Shown here: positions 26,518 to 34,822 of the stretch, in pieces
Layout of the letters: each line of letters starts with the position of its first letter
Numbering within the stretch: position 1 is the first letter of the stretch
DNA from: Streptomyces sp. SID8374
GTDB lineage: Bacteria > Actinomycetota > Actinomycetes > Streptomycetales > Streptomycetaceae
DNA: 64,000 nucleotides
Direction: 5' to 3'
NCBI RefSeq assembly: GCF_009865135.1
Contig: NZ_WWGH01000002.1
Span: 1,984,001 to 2,048,000, forward strand
Program-made: the position numbers and the translations under genes
Notes under the pieces: model-generated
What the model was told of the DNA's origin: nothing
The model's database searches: none
The model's input: the letters and a program-made list of their open reading frames with translations, nothing else

Positions 26518-27540
26518 ATGAGCCAGTTACCCAAGCAGCGCACCGAAGTCTCCGTCCCGACCAGCGCCGATGTCGCGCGCCTCGCCGGAGTGTCCCGGGC
26601 CACCGTGTCGTACGTACTGAACAACAACGCCGCCGTCCGGATCAGCGAACCCACCCGGCACCGGGTCAGGGAGGCTGCCACGCAGCTCGGTTACGTCCCG
26701 CACGCGGCCGCCCGCAGCCTGCGCGCCGGACACAGCCGCCTGGTCCTGCTGCCCTCGGGCCATATACCGGCGGGCCCGCTCCACCAGCGCTTCTTCCAGG
26801 AGCTCCAGGCGGGACTGCGCCGACTGGACTACACCGTCGTCCAGTACGGCAGCGCCGGCCTCGCGGACGACGAGGCGGTCAGGGCCTGGGCCGAACTGCG
26901 GCCCGTCGCCGTCGTCGTACCGCCGGGCGTCACCCTCACCCCGCAGGGCACGGACGTCCTCACCCGCTCCGGCGCCAAGGCGGTGATCACCCTGGGCCCG
27001 GAGCCGGTGGAGGGCGCCCACGGGCTGGTGATGGACCAGCGGCGGGTCGGCGCCAGCGCGGTCGGCCATCTGCTGGCCCGGGGCCGCCGCCGCATCGGGG
27101 TGGTGATGCCCCGGGAGGCGGGCCTCACCCCGTTCTCCGAACCCCGCCTCGCCGGGGCCCGGCAGGCGGCGGAACCGGCCGGGGCCCATGTCCGCCCCCT
27201 CCCGCTCCGCTACGAGGAGGAGTCGGCGGCGGAGCTGGTGCGCGGCTGGCGGGAGCTGGGCCTGGACGCGGTGTTCGCGTACAACGACGAGTACGCCATG
27301 CTGCTGATGCGGGCCTTGCAGGACGCGGGGATCGCGATACCCGGCGACACGGCGGTCGTCGGAGCGGACGACCTGCTGCTCGGCAGACTGCTGCGGCCCC
27401 GCCTCTCCACGGTCCGGATGGAGCTCGCCATGCCGCACCCCCTGGCCGAGACGATCGACCGGCTCGTCCACCACCCGGGCGCCGCCCCCGTCCACCACGA
27501 CCTGCTCCGCACCAGCGCCGTACACCGCGAGTCCAGCTGA
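26518..27540 (+). CDS. LacI-family transcriptional regulator
   Basis: A 340-aa LacI/GalR repressor. The N-terminal helix-turn-helix and hinge helix read TSADVARLAGVSRATVSYVL and continue through RVREAATQLGYVPHAAARSLR. The rest is a periplasmic-binding-protein-like effector domain with FAYNDEYAMLLMRALQ and the GADDLLLGRLLRPRLSTVR region typical of the dimer core. The effector is unknown. No sugar operon is adjacent; the nearest sugar-binding gene is 7 kb away and carries a DasR-like rather than a LacI-like site. Confidence 0.9.
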   Translation: MSQLPKQRTEVSVPTSADVARLAGVSRATVSYVLNNNAAVRISEPTRHRVREAATQLGYVPHAAARSLRAGHSRLVLLPSGHIPAGPLHQRFFQELQAGLRRLDYTVVQYGSAGLADDEAVRAWAELRPVAVVVPPGVTLTPQGTDVLTRSGAKAVITLGPEPVEGAHGLVMDQRRVGASAVGHLLARGRRRIGVVMPREAGLTPFSEPRLAGARQAAEPAGAHVRPLPLRYEEESAAELVRGWRELGLDAVFAYNDEYAMLLMRALQDAGIAIPGDTAVVGADDLLLGRLLRPRLSTVRMELAMPHPLAETIDRLVHHPGAAPVHHDLLRTSAVHRESS

Positions 27541-27595
27541 CCGCCCCCGGCGCGACGACATGCGCTCGGTACGGGGGGTGTCTAGCGTCGGGGCC

Positions 27596-27862
27596 ATGAG
27601 CCACCCGCAGAGCTACGAGCTCCTCCTGATCCCCGACCACAGCAGGACGCGGACCGGGGCCCCCGGACGGCCGATCCGCTCGGCGGTCGTGACCGCGACC
27701 GGCGAGACGGGCGCCTCGGGCTACCCCCGGTACACGGGCGAGGGCATGGAGGCGGACATCGACCCGGAGACCCGCACGGTGGAGGCCGTGCTGATCGACG
27801 GCGAGGAACTGGACCCCGGCATGTCGGTGCACGTCGCCGACGGGATGCGCCCGACGGGCTAG
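27596..27862 (+). CDS. Small conserved-looking protein of unknown function
   Basis: An 88-aa protein (MSHPQSYELLLIPDHSR...). Not recognised. It is soluble and acidic, without membrane segments or a clear motif; the middle GETGASGYPRYTGEGMEADI looks like a turn-rich region before two beta-like stretches. It follows the LacI gene by 55 bp, with the ATG ten bases after a G-rich run. High-GC codon bias supports it being real. It is followed by a hairpin shared with trxA. Confidence 0.55.
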   Translation: MSHPQSYELLLIPDHSRTRTGAPGRPIRSAVVTATGETGASGYPRYTGEGMEADIDPETRTVEAVLIDGEELDPGMSVHVADGMRPTG

Positions 27863-27876
27863 GCGTTTCGGGCATG

Positions 27877-27934
27877 GCTGAAGGCCCCGACCGGGTGACA
27901 CCGCTTCCACGGTGTCCGATCAGGGCCCTTCAGC
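27877..27934. terminator. Bidirectional hairpin between the small ORF and trxA
   Basis: GCTGAAGG (27877-27884) pairs with CCTTCAGC (27927-27934). The arms continue inward with a few mismatches to a tip stem GACACC/GGTGTC (27897-27902 with 27911-27916). It sits between convergent genes. Confidence 0.7.
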
Positions 27935-27958
27935 GCGCGCCGTGCGCCGGTACGGCGA

Positions 27959-28357
27959 CTACTGGGGCTCCGGCTGTCCCTGCCCGGCCTCCGCCGCCCG
28001 CTTCTGCTCCTCGACGGACTTGCGGACCTCGTCCATGTCCAGGTTCCGGGCCTGGCCGATGACGTCCTCGAGGGCCGCCTCGGGCAGGGCGCCGGGCTGC
28101 GAGAAGACCGCGACGTTGTCGCGCACGATCATCAGCGTCGGGATGGACCGGATCTCGAAGGCCGCCGCCAGCTCCTGCTGCGCCTCCGTGTCTACCTTCG
28201 CGAAGACCAGGTCCGGGTGGCGCTCGGACGCCGAGTCGTAGACCGGCGCGAACTGTCGGCAGGGGCCGCACCAGGAAGCCCAGAAGTCGATCAGGACGAA
28301 GCCGTTGTCACTGACGACCTGATCGAAGTTTTCCTTGGTGAGCTCTACGGTGCTCAT
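27959..28357 (-). CDS. Thioredoxin
   Basis: A 132-aa thioredoxin with the active site WASWCGPC at about residues 26-33 and the cis-Pro region IRSIPTLMIV. It reduces protein disulfides in the cytoplasm. The domain ends near residue 105 and is followed by a charged tail (VRKSVEEQKRAAEAGQGQPEPQ-like), longer than in TrxA of other bacteria. It is divergent from a flavoprotein disulfide reductase 116 bp away, which suggests a functional redox pairing, though that enzyme is not of the TrxB type. Confidence 0.93.
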   Translation of the reverse strand: MSTVELTKENFDQVVSDNGFVLIDFWASWCGPCRQFAPVYDSASERHPDLVFAKVDTEAQQELAAAFEIRSIPTLMIVRDNVAVFSQPGALPEAALEDVIGQARNLDMDEVRKSVEEQKRAAEAGQGQPEPQ

Positions 28358-28473
28358 ACTCCAGATACCTCTTCCTGTGCCCGTTCGGACGTGTCCGGCA
28401 CAACGGTGACTGCACGTGCGCTATTCCGCCTGCCCATGTGGCCGGTGCGCACACTCCCGACGACACTGTTTCC

Positions 28474-29913
28474 ATGACTGATGCAGTGGATGTTTCCCCG
28501 TACGACGTGGTGGTCATCGGCGCGGGTCCGGTGGGAGAGAACGTGGCCGACCGGGCCCGCGCGGCGGGGCTGAGCACGGCCGTGGTGGAGTCCGAGCTGA
28601 TCGGCGGCGAGTGCTCGTACTGGGCGTGCATGCCGAGCAAGGCCCTGCTGCGCCCCGTGGTCGCCCGGGCCGACGCCCGCCGCGTCCCGGGCCTGAGCGC
28701 GGCGGCGCAGGGCCCCCTCGACGTGGAGGCCGTCCTCGCCCACCGGGACGAGATGACGAGCCACTGGAAGGACGACGGACAGGTCGGCTGGCTGGAGAGC
28801 GTCGGAGCCGACATCTACCGGGGTACGGGGCGCCTCAGCGGCCCCCGCGAGGTCACCGTCACCGCCCCCGACGGGACCGGGCACCGGCTCACCGCCCGGC
28901 ACGCCGTCGCCGTGTGCACCGGCACCCGGGCCGTCGTCCCCGACCTCCCCGGCATCGCCGAGGCCCGCCCCTGGACCAGCCGCGAGGCCACCAGCGCCAA
29001 GGAGGTGCCGGGGAGGCTCGTGGTGGTCGGCGGGGGAGTGGTCGGCGTGGAGATGGCGACCGTCTGGCAGGCGCTGGGCGCCGAGGTGACGCTGCTGATC
29101 CGCGGCAAGGGCCTGCTCCCGAAGATGGAGCCCTTCGCGGGCGAGCTGGTGGCCGAGGCGCTGGAGGAGGCCGGAGCCCGGATCCGTACCGGCGTCTCCG
29201 TCACCGCCCTGGAACGCCCCGCACCGGACGGCCCGGTCACGGTGGTCCTGGACGACGGCGGCCGGATCGAGGCCGACGAGATCCTCTTCGCCACCGGCCG
29301 GGCACCCCGCACCGAGGATCTGGGCCTGGAGACGGTCGGCCTGGAGCCCGGCTCCTGGCTCGCCGTGGACGACAGCTGCCGCGTCGAGGGCAGCGACTGG
29401 CTGTACGGGGTCGGGGACGTCAACCACCGGGCCCTCCTCACCCACCAGGGCAAGTACCAGGCCCGGATCGCGGGCGCCGCGATCGCCGCCAGGGCCCAGA
29501 AGGTCCCGCTCCTGGAGACCGACCCCTGGGGCGCCCACGCGGCCACCGCCGACCACGCGGCCGTCCCCCAGGTCGTCTTCACCGACCCCGAGGCCGCGTC
29601 CGTCGGCCTCACCCTCGCCGAGGCCGAACAGGCGGGCCACCGCGTCCGCGCCGTCGACTACGACCTCGCCTCCGTCGCCGGCTCGGGCCTCTACGCCGAC
29701 GGCTACCAGGGCCGCGCCCGGATGATCGTGGACCTGGACCGCGAGATCCTGCTCGGCGTGACGTTCGTCGGCCCCGGCATCGGCGAACTCCTGCACTCCG
29801 CCACCGTGGCGGTCGCGGGCGAGGTCCCCATCGACCGGCTCTGGCACGCGGTCCCGGCGTACCCGACGATCAGCGAGGTGTGGCTGCGGCTGCTGGAGAC
29901 GTACCGGGGCTAG
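28474..29913 (+). CDS. Flavoprotein disulfide reductase (Lpd/MerA family)
   Basis: A 479-aa pyridine-nucleotide:disulfide oxidoreductase. The N-terminal FAD motif is VVVIGAGPVGENVA; the redox pair is C47 and C52 in GGECSYWACMPSK; the NAD(P) motif is VVVGGGVVGVEMA; the second FAD motif is LYGVGDVN. The C-terminal active-site pair H458 and E468 is in WHAVPAYPTISE. The substrate is open: dihydrolipoamide, mycothione or another disulfide. An in-frame GTG at 28438 is an alternative start. The TAG stop lies inside the left arm of the palindromic element that follows, so that element may have set the 3' end of the gene. Confidence 0.88.
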   Translation: MTDAVDVSPYDVVVIGAGPVGENVADRARAAGLSTAVVESELIGGECSYWACMPSKALLRPVVARADARRVPGLSAAAQGPLDVEAVLAHRDEMTSHWKDDGQVGWLESVGADIYRGTGRLSGPREVTVTAPDGTGHRLTARHAVAVCTGTRAVVPDLPGIAEARPWTSREATSAKEVPGRLVVVGGGVVGVEMATVWQALGAEVTLLIRGKGLLPKMEPFAGELVAEALEEAGARIRTGVSVTALERPAPDGPVTVVLDDGGRIEADEILFATGRAPRTEDLGLETVGLEPGSWLAVDDSCRVEGSDWLYGVGDVNHRALLTHQGKYQARIAGAAIAARAQKVPLLETDPWGAHAATADHAAVPQVVFTDPEAASVGLTLAEAEQAGHRVRAVDYDLASVAGSGLYADGYQGRARMIVDLDREILLGVTFVGPGIGELLHSATVAVAGEVPIDRLWHAVPAYPTISEVWLRLLETYRG

Positions 29914-30087
29914 GGCCTGTCGGCAAACTGCCGTCTGCCGTGCGACGCCTGGCACGCCCGCTCGCGGCGTTGCCGAAATGGCCAAGTAGCTCTGCTACGA
30001 GGCCATTCCGGCGCCTTGCGATCGCACGCACCAGACGCCGCGCGGCCGCCCTTCGGGCGACGACGGCAGTTTGACGACAGGCCCTAG
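29910..30087. repeat. MITE-like palindromic element
   Basis: A 178-bp element with 26-bp terminal inverted repeats that match at 25 positions (29910-29935 against 30062-30087), each ending in CTAG. The interior is itself palindromic: TGCCGAAATGGCC faces GGCCATTCCGGC, with GTAGC-TCT-GCTAC at the centre. It encodes nothing. Size, terminal repeats and CTAG ends suggest a miniature inverted-repeat transposable element; it would also act as a terminator for the preceding gene. No long target duplication was identified. Confidence 0.75.
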
Positions 30088-30197
30088 GACCTGTCCGGGG
30101 GATCAGGACCGAACAGGCCCTGGCTGCCGCCGCGGGCTCCCGCTGGTGCGGGACCCGGTCCGCGCCCCCGCGCCGTACGGGAGGGGAGGCCGCCCGG

Positions 30198-31670
30198 TCA
30201 GGCGGCCTCCTCGGGCGCTGCCTCCTCCACGCTGCGGGAGTCCGTGAGGCTCAGCGCGCCGGTGGCCGCGATCAGGCCGACGGCGACGGCGAGCACGGCG
30301 TAGGCGATCCGCTCACCGTGGAAGAAGGAGGCCACGAGGTCGCTGCTCCACACCCCGGCCGGGAGCTGGGTGGTGACCAGTGCGGCGATCAGCGTGCCGA
30401 TCACGGCGGTGCCGACGCTGGTGCCGACCTCCTGCGCGGTGTCGTTGAGCGCGGTGCCCATCGAGGTGCGGTTGGCCGGCATCGCGTCGACGAGCGCGAC
30501 CGCGCAGATCGTCATGACGGTCCGCAGGCCGATCGTCATGAGCACCATGCAGAGCGCGATGACGAGGTAGCCGTGCTCCACACCCCAGGACAGCCCCGCC
30601 AGGGCGACGGCCAGGCAGGCCGCGCCCACCAGGCAGGCGACGCGGTGGCCGTAGCGGCGGGCCAGTCCCTCGGACAGGGGCGTCGCGAGCAGCATGGTCA
30701 CGATCAGCGGCAGGTTGGCGAGGCCGGCCCGGACGGGGCTCCAGCCGTACGCGTACTGGAAGTGCAGGATGAGCCCGAACATCACACCGGCCATCGCGAT
30801 GGACGTACCGATCTGCGCCACGGCGGCGCCGCGGACCGTGCCGTTGGAGAAGAGGCCGAGGTCCAGCATCGGGGAGGGGCTGCGGCGCTCGTGCCGGATG
30901 AAGGCGGTCGCGGCGAGGGCGGCGCCCACGACCGAGCCGATGGTGGGGACGGAGAGCCAGCCGTTCTCGACGCCGCTGGTCAGCGCGTAGCAGGCGAGCC
31001 CGATGGTGGCGACGCTCAGTGCGGCGCCCGGCACGTCGAGTCGGTCGCGGGTCAGGTCCTCGGGCCGGTCGGCCGGGACGCCGAGGCGGACCCCGATCCA
31101 GGCGATCAGCGCGATCGGGGCGTTGACGACGAGCAGCCACTCCCAGCGCACATGGGCCAGGACCGAGCCGCCGATCAGCGGTCCGAGGATGAAACCGGAC
31201 ATGCCGACGACGATCATCACCGTCATGGCGCGCATCCGCAGCGCCTTGTCGTCGAAGAGGCGGAACACCAGCGAGTTGGTGATCGGGGCCATCGCCGCGG
31301 CGGCTATGCCGAGCGCGGCGCGCAGGGCGATCAGCTCACCCGCGGTGGTGACCCGGACGACGCACAGGCTCAGCGCGCCGAACACGGCGAGCCCGACGAG
31401 CAGGACGCGGCGGCGGCCGAGCCGGTCGGCCATGGAGCCGGCGGTGAGCAGCAGACCGCCGAAGGTCAGTGAGTACGCGCCGGTGACCCATTGCAGCGCG
31501 GTGGTGCCACCGCCGATGTCACGTCCGATGGTGGGCAGCGCGATCGACAGCAGGGTGTTGTCGACCATCTCCACGAAGAAGGCCAGACACAGGGCGGCCA
31601 TCGGGATCCATGCGGCGCGCAGGGAGGGATAGGTACGGGAAGCGGGGGGTTTCAGCATCGCGGTCGTCAT
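30198..31670 (-). CDS. MFS multidrug exporter (DHA2, 14-TM type)
   Basis: A 490-aa membrane protein of the EmrB/QacA type. Characteristic are the first helix with FFVEMVDNTLLSIALPTIGRD, the loop motif GSMADRLGRRRVLL, and a helix-5 region GPLIGGSVL. It probably exports drugs or dyes by proton antiport. It is divergent from a TetR regulator with two operator dyads between them, the usual drug-inducible arrangement. The nearest biosynthetic genes are 7 kb away, so a role in either cluster is not implied. Confidence 0.92.
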   Translation of the reverse strand: MTTAMLKPPASRTYPSLRAAWIPMAALCLAFFVEMVDNTLLSIALPTIGRDIGGGTTALQWVTGAYSLTFGGLLLTAGSMADRLGRRRVLLVGLAVFGALSLCVVRVTTAGELIALRAALGIAAAAMAPITNSLVFRLFDDKALRMRAMTVMIVVGMSGFILGPLIGGSVLAHVRWEWLLVVNAPIALIAWIGVRLGVPADRPEDLTRDRLDVPGAALSVATIGLACYALTSGVENGWLSVPTIGSVVGAALAATAFIRHERRSPSPMLDLGLFSNGTVRGAAVAQIGTSIAMAGVMFGLILHFQYAYGWSPVRAGLANLPLIVTMLLATPLSEGLARRYGHRVACLVGAACLAVALAGLSWGVEHGYLVIALCMVLMTIGLRTVMTICAVALVDAMPANRTSMGTALNDTAQEVGTSVGTAVIGTLIAALVTTQLPAGVWSSDLVASFFHGERIAYAVLAVAVGLIAATGALSLTDSRSVEEAAPEEAA

Positions 31671-31682
31671 GGCGGCGCTCCT

Positions 31683-31750
31683 CTCTATCGAACGCCGATC
31701 GACTATCGAACGGTGTTCCATGAGGTACGATAGAACAGCGTTCGATAGAG
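31683..31750. promoter_or_regulatory. TetR operators in the MFS/TetR divergent promoter
   Basis: A perfect 13-bp inverted repeat CTCTATCGAACGC / GCGTTCGATAGAG (31683-31695 with 31738-31750) encloses two short dyads GAAC-N3-GTTC at 31708-31718 and 31733-31743. The two dyads with flanks are inverted copies of each other over 15 bp with one mismatch. This is the expected target of the adjacent TetR protein. Confidence 0.8.
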
Positions 31751-31772
31751 ATGCAAACGAGAGGCGGAAGTC

Positions 31773-32477
31773 ATGCCGCGCCACCAGAACCGCGGAGCCG
31801 CGGGCGGCCGCCGCCGGGCTTCGCACTCGATGGAGTCCGTGCTCACCGAGGCGGTGGCGCTCCTCGACGAGGCAGGGCCTTCGGCGCTGACGTTCCGGGC
31901 GCTCGCGCAGCGCCTCGGGGGCGGCGTGGCCAGCATCTACTGGTACGTCGCGAGCAAGGACGAACTCCTCGACCGCGCCACCGACCACGTGATCGGCGGC
32001 GTCCTCGCCGACATCGAGGCGATCGAGCCCGGCGACGACCCGATCGACGACCTGCGCGCGATGTCGCTGACCCTGTTCGACGCGATCCTCGTACGGCCCT
32101 GGCTCGGGAACTACTTCATGCGCAACACCGACGTGCAGGGCAACGCCCTGCGCCTGTACGACAGACTGGGGCAGCCGACCCTGCGGCTGAAGCTCACCGC
32201 GCGCCAGCGGTTCCACGCCGTCTCGGCGATCACGACGGTCGTCGTCGGCTCCGCGGTCGACCTGGGCCAGGAACCGCCTGACGAGGTCCTCGACGGCGCC
32301 GTCGGCCGCGACGAGTTCCTCGGCCGCTTCGCCTCGGCGTGGCGGGAACTCGACGCCGACGAGTTCCCCTTCGTGCACGAGATCGTCGACGAGTTCGACG
32401 GGCACGACGACATCGAACAATTCCGCGCCGCGCTGGACCTGACCCTCGCGGGGCTGCGCCTCCAGGCCGGGGCCTGA
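31773..32477 (+). CDS. TetR-family repressor
   Basis: A 234-aa regulator. The N-terminal HTH is TFRALAQRLGGGVASIYWYV followed by SKDELLDRATDHV, the TetR signature. The C-terminal part resembles the TetR_C ligand-binding domain, with a long helical stretch around AVSAITTVVVGSAVDLG. It should repress itself and the divergent MFS exporter through the twin dyads between them and be released by a substrate of the exporter. It ends 20 bp from a convergent DUF gene without a visible terminator. Confidence 0.9.
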   Translation: MPRHQNRGAAGGRRRASHSMESVLTEAVALLDEAGPSALTFRALAQRLGGGVASIYWYVASKDELLDRATDHVIGGVLADIEAIEPGDDPIDDLRAMSLTLFDAILVRPWLGNYFMRNTDVQGNALRLYDRLGQPTLRLKLTARQRFHAVSAITTVVVGSAVDLGQEPPDEVLDGAVGRDEFLGRFASAWRELDADEFPFVHEIVDEFDGHDDIEQFRAALDLTLAGLRLQAGA

Positions 32478-32497
32478 ACGCGCTGTAGGGACCGGGA

Positions 32498-33760
32498 CTA
32501 CTTGGGACCGCGCAGTCGGCGCGCCCGCTCGAACTCGTCGACGTCCGACATCCAGGGACCGTACGGTCCGAGTGCGGCGCAGCCACCCCGGACGAAGGTG
32601 CTCACCAGCTTCCGGTATCCGCCCATCCCGTCGACGAGGCTGTACTCGACCCGGTACTCCGGATCCGACCCGCCGACGCCCTTGCGCACCGTCGTGACCC
32701 GGGCGACGGAGTCCGCGTAGAAGTGGAGCTGGATCCCTTCGCCCATCTCCTCGTCCTCGATGGTGAACACCTCGTTGTCCCCGGCCGAGCGATCGGCGAC
32801 GAACTCCCAGAACTCCGCGCTGGCGGTGCGGGGACCGCCCTGGAGCCACTTCCTCTCGACGCCCTTGTCGTCGGTGAAGGACAGGGCCGTCTTCCTCGCC
32901 CTCCCGCCGCCGTCGGCGCGTTCGCCTGCGGCCTCCTCGTCGTCCTCCAGGGGCGCGCTCCTGGAGCGCTCCGCTGCCTCCGAGCACATCAGGAAACTCA
33001 CCGTGCGTACCGCCTCATCGGCGAGTCCGGGGTGCGCACGGCGCACGGCCGCCTCGACCGCTGCCGCTATCCGGTCCCAGTCGCCCTTGTCCGTGGCGCG
33101 CTTGCCCCGCCGTGGATCGCGGCCGATCCGCATTCCGGCGCACGCCCGCTCGGCGGTGGCGACCACCCGTCGGACCTCGGGCAGCAGCTTGGGGGAGACG
33201 GCATCCGGCGTACGCCTCGGAAGGGCCGAGCCGTGCAGGTACTGGCCCGTGTACCGCAGAAGCGCGGCGTCGAGCGGACTCGGTACGGTCCCGCGCCCGG
33301 CGCGACGGCGGTGCGCGCGGTACTCCTGAACCCGCTTCCCGTCGGACGTCTCCGTCGCCGTACGCATGGCCGCGAAGACCTGACCGCGCTCCAGCAGGCG
33401 GACGTCGGCCCCATGGGCGATGAGCCGGTCCCTGTCCCACGGGATGCGCCGGAAGAGCGCGTCGACGTCGCCGGGCGGGGAGAGGAGGATCGGGTCCAGG
33501 AGCGCGACGGCGGCGCTCTCGTCGAGGCTGCCCCGGGTTCCGGCGGCCTCGCACAGCGGAAGGACCGCGCTCCACAGCAGCAGGTGCCGGGGCAGGTCGT
33601 CCTGGATCACCGCGAGATGGGCCTCCCCGATCGGGAAGGTGAAGGTGCGAGGGTCGTGGTTGGCGTCGGCCCCGGCACCCAGCGTCAGTTTCGGCTCACC
33701 GTCCTCGCGGACCACGTTCGGTATCCAGCCGCTCCGGCGCGAGAAAACGATGTCGCTCAT
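32498..33760 (-). CDS. Uncharacterised Streptomyces protein (DUF6357-like)
   Basis: A 420-aa protein of unknown function, possibly DUF6357. No enzyme motif was recognised. The N-terminal half is a compact domain with FPIGEAHLAVIQDDLPRHLLLW; a charged linker rich in Asp/Glu (near APLEDDEEAAGERADGGGR) separates it from a C-terminal beta-rich region with FTIEDEEMGEGIQLHFY and EYRVEYSLVDGMGGYRKL. No signal peptide or membrane segment. The start codon is fixed by MSDIVFSRRSGW and by the short gap to the next gene. Confidence 0.6.
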   Translation of the reverse strand: MSDIVFSRRSGWIPNVVREDGEPKLTLGAGADANHDPRTFTFPIGEAHLAVIQDDLPRHLLLWSAVLPLCEAAGTRGSLDESAAVALLDPILLSPPGDVDALFRRIPWDRDRLIAHGADVRLLERGQVFAAMRTATETSDGKRVQEYRAHRRRAGRGTVPSPLDAALLRYTGQYLHGSALPRRTPDAVSPKLLPEVRRVVATAERACAGMRIGRDPRRGKRATDKGDWDRIAAAVEAAVRRAHPGLADEAVRTVSFLMCSEAAERSRSAPLEDDEEAAGERADGGGRARKTALSFTDDKGVERKWLQGGPRTASAEFWEFVADRSAGDNEVFTIEDEEMGEGIQLHFYADSVARVTTVRKGVGGSDPEYRVEYSLVDGMGGYRKLVSTFVRGGCAALGPYGPWMSDVDEFERARRLRGPK

Positions 33761-33873
33761 GGGCCCCAGTCTTCCCCATCGGACGAGGCTCAGGCCTCGG
33801 GCGCCGGTTCGGGGGCGGTGTGGGTGTCCGGTGGGCCTCCTGGTGGTAGCGGTCTCGGCGGGGGAGGCCGGCT

Positions 33874-34683
33874 TCAGGGCTTCCTGGCCACCGCGCCGTA
33901 CATGGCGATGTCCCGGCTGTCGACGGCACTCTGCTCCGGACCGGGGCGCCACGTGTGCACCTGGGTGACTCCCGGGTCCTGCAACTCCAGCCCGTCGAAG
34001 AACGAGGCGGCCGTCCGCAGGTCGCGCAGGACGAAGGGCATACCTTGCTCGCGGTACTCCTGCGCCACCCGGTTGACCTCGTCTGGCGCGAAGTCCGCGG
34101 TGCCGATGGTCATGGCCAGATAGCTGCCGGACGGCAGCGGATCCAGCAGCCTGGTGATCAGGCGCCGGTCGTCGGGCGGCAGGATGAAGTGCATGATGCC
34201 GATCACCATCAGGCCGACGGGCCGGTCCAGGTCGATCAGCTCCTGGAACTCCTGGCTGCCGAGGATGGCGTCGGGGTCGTGCATGTCGGCGTCCACGTAC
34301 GCGGTGGCACCCTCGGCCGAACTCTGGAGCAGGGCCCGCGCGTGCGCGAGCACGATGGGGTCGTTGTCCACGTAGACCACGTGTGACTCCGGTGCCACCT
34401 CCTGCACGACCTGGTGCAGGTTGGGAGGGGTCGGCAGCCCCGTACCGACGTCGAGGAACTGGCGGATGCCGCACTCCTCGGCGAGGTAGCGACCCGCGCG
34501 GTGCATGAACCGGCGGTTCTCCATCATGTGGACGGGCAGGGCGGGCCAGTGGCGGCACATCGCGTCGCCGGCTTCGGCATCGACGGGGTAATGGTCCTTC
34601 CCGCCCAGGATGTAGTCGTAGACCCGGGCGGAGTGGGCCCGGGAGGTGGCGAGTCCGCTCTGCCGGTTCTGGGGGGTGCTCAT
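33874..34683 (-). CDS. SAM-dependent methyltransferase (PF04672 type)
   Basis: A 269-aa protein of the actinobacterial S-adenosyl methyltransferase family once called DUF574, present in many copies in Streptomyces. Diagnostic are ARVYDYILGGKDHYPVD, the SAM motif FLDVGTGLPTPPNLHQV, VYVDNDPIVLAHA and GLMVIGIMHFI. The biological substrate of the family is largely unknown. It is separated by 139 bp from the SpoIIE-type phosphatase gene on the same strand. Confidence 0.88.
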   Translation of the reverse strand: MSTPQNRQSGLATSRAHSARVYDYILGGKDHYPVDAEAGDAMCRHWPALPVHMMENRRFMHRAGRYLAEECGIRQFLDVGTGLPTPPNLHQVVQEVAPESHVVYVDNDPIVLAHARALLQSSAEGATAYVDADMHDPDAILGSQEFQELIDLDRPVGLMVIGIMHFILPPDDRRLITRLLDPLPSGSYLAMTIGTADFAPDEVNRVAQEYREQGMPFVLRDLRTAASFFDGLELQDPGVTQVHTWRPGPEQSAVDSRDIAMYGAVARKP

Positions 34684-34822
34684 GCGAGGCCTCTTTCGGT
34701 CAGGTACGGCTTGTTCGACGGTATATCGCGGTATCGGGTGCGCAAGTGCGGCGGGGGGCCGGGATCACGTCGGCGGCCCGGACGGAGACGACATCCGGCT
34801 TGCTCCTGCCCTCGTCGACGGG

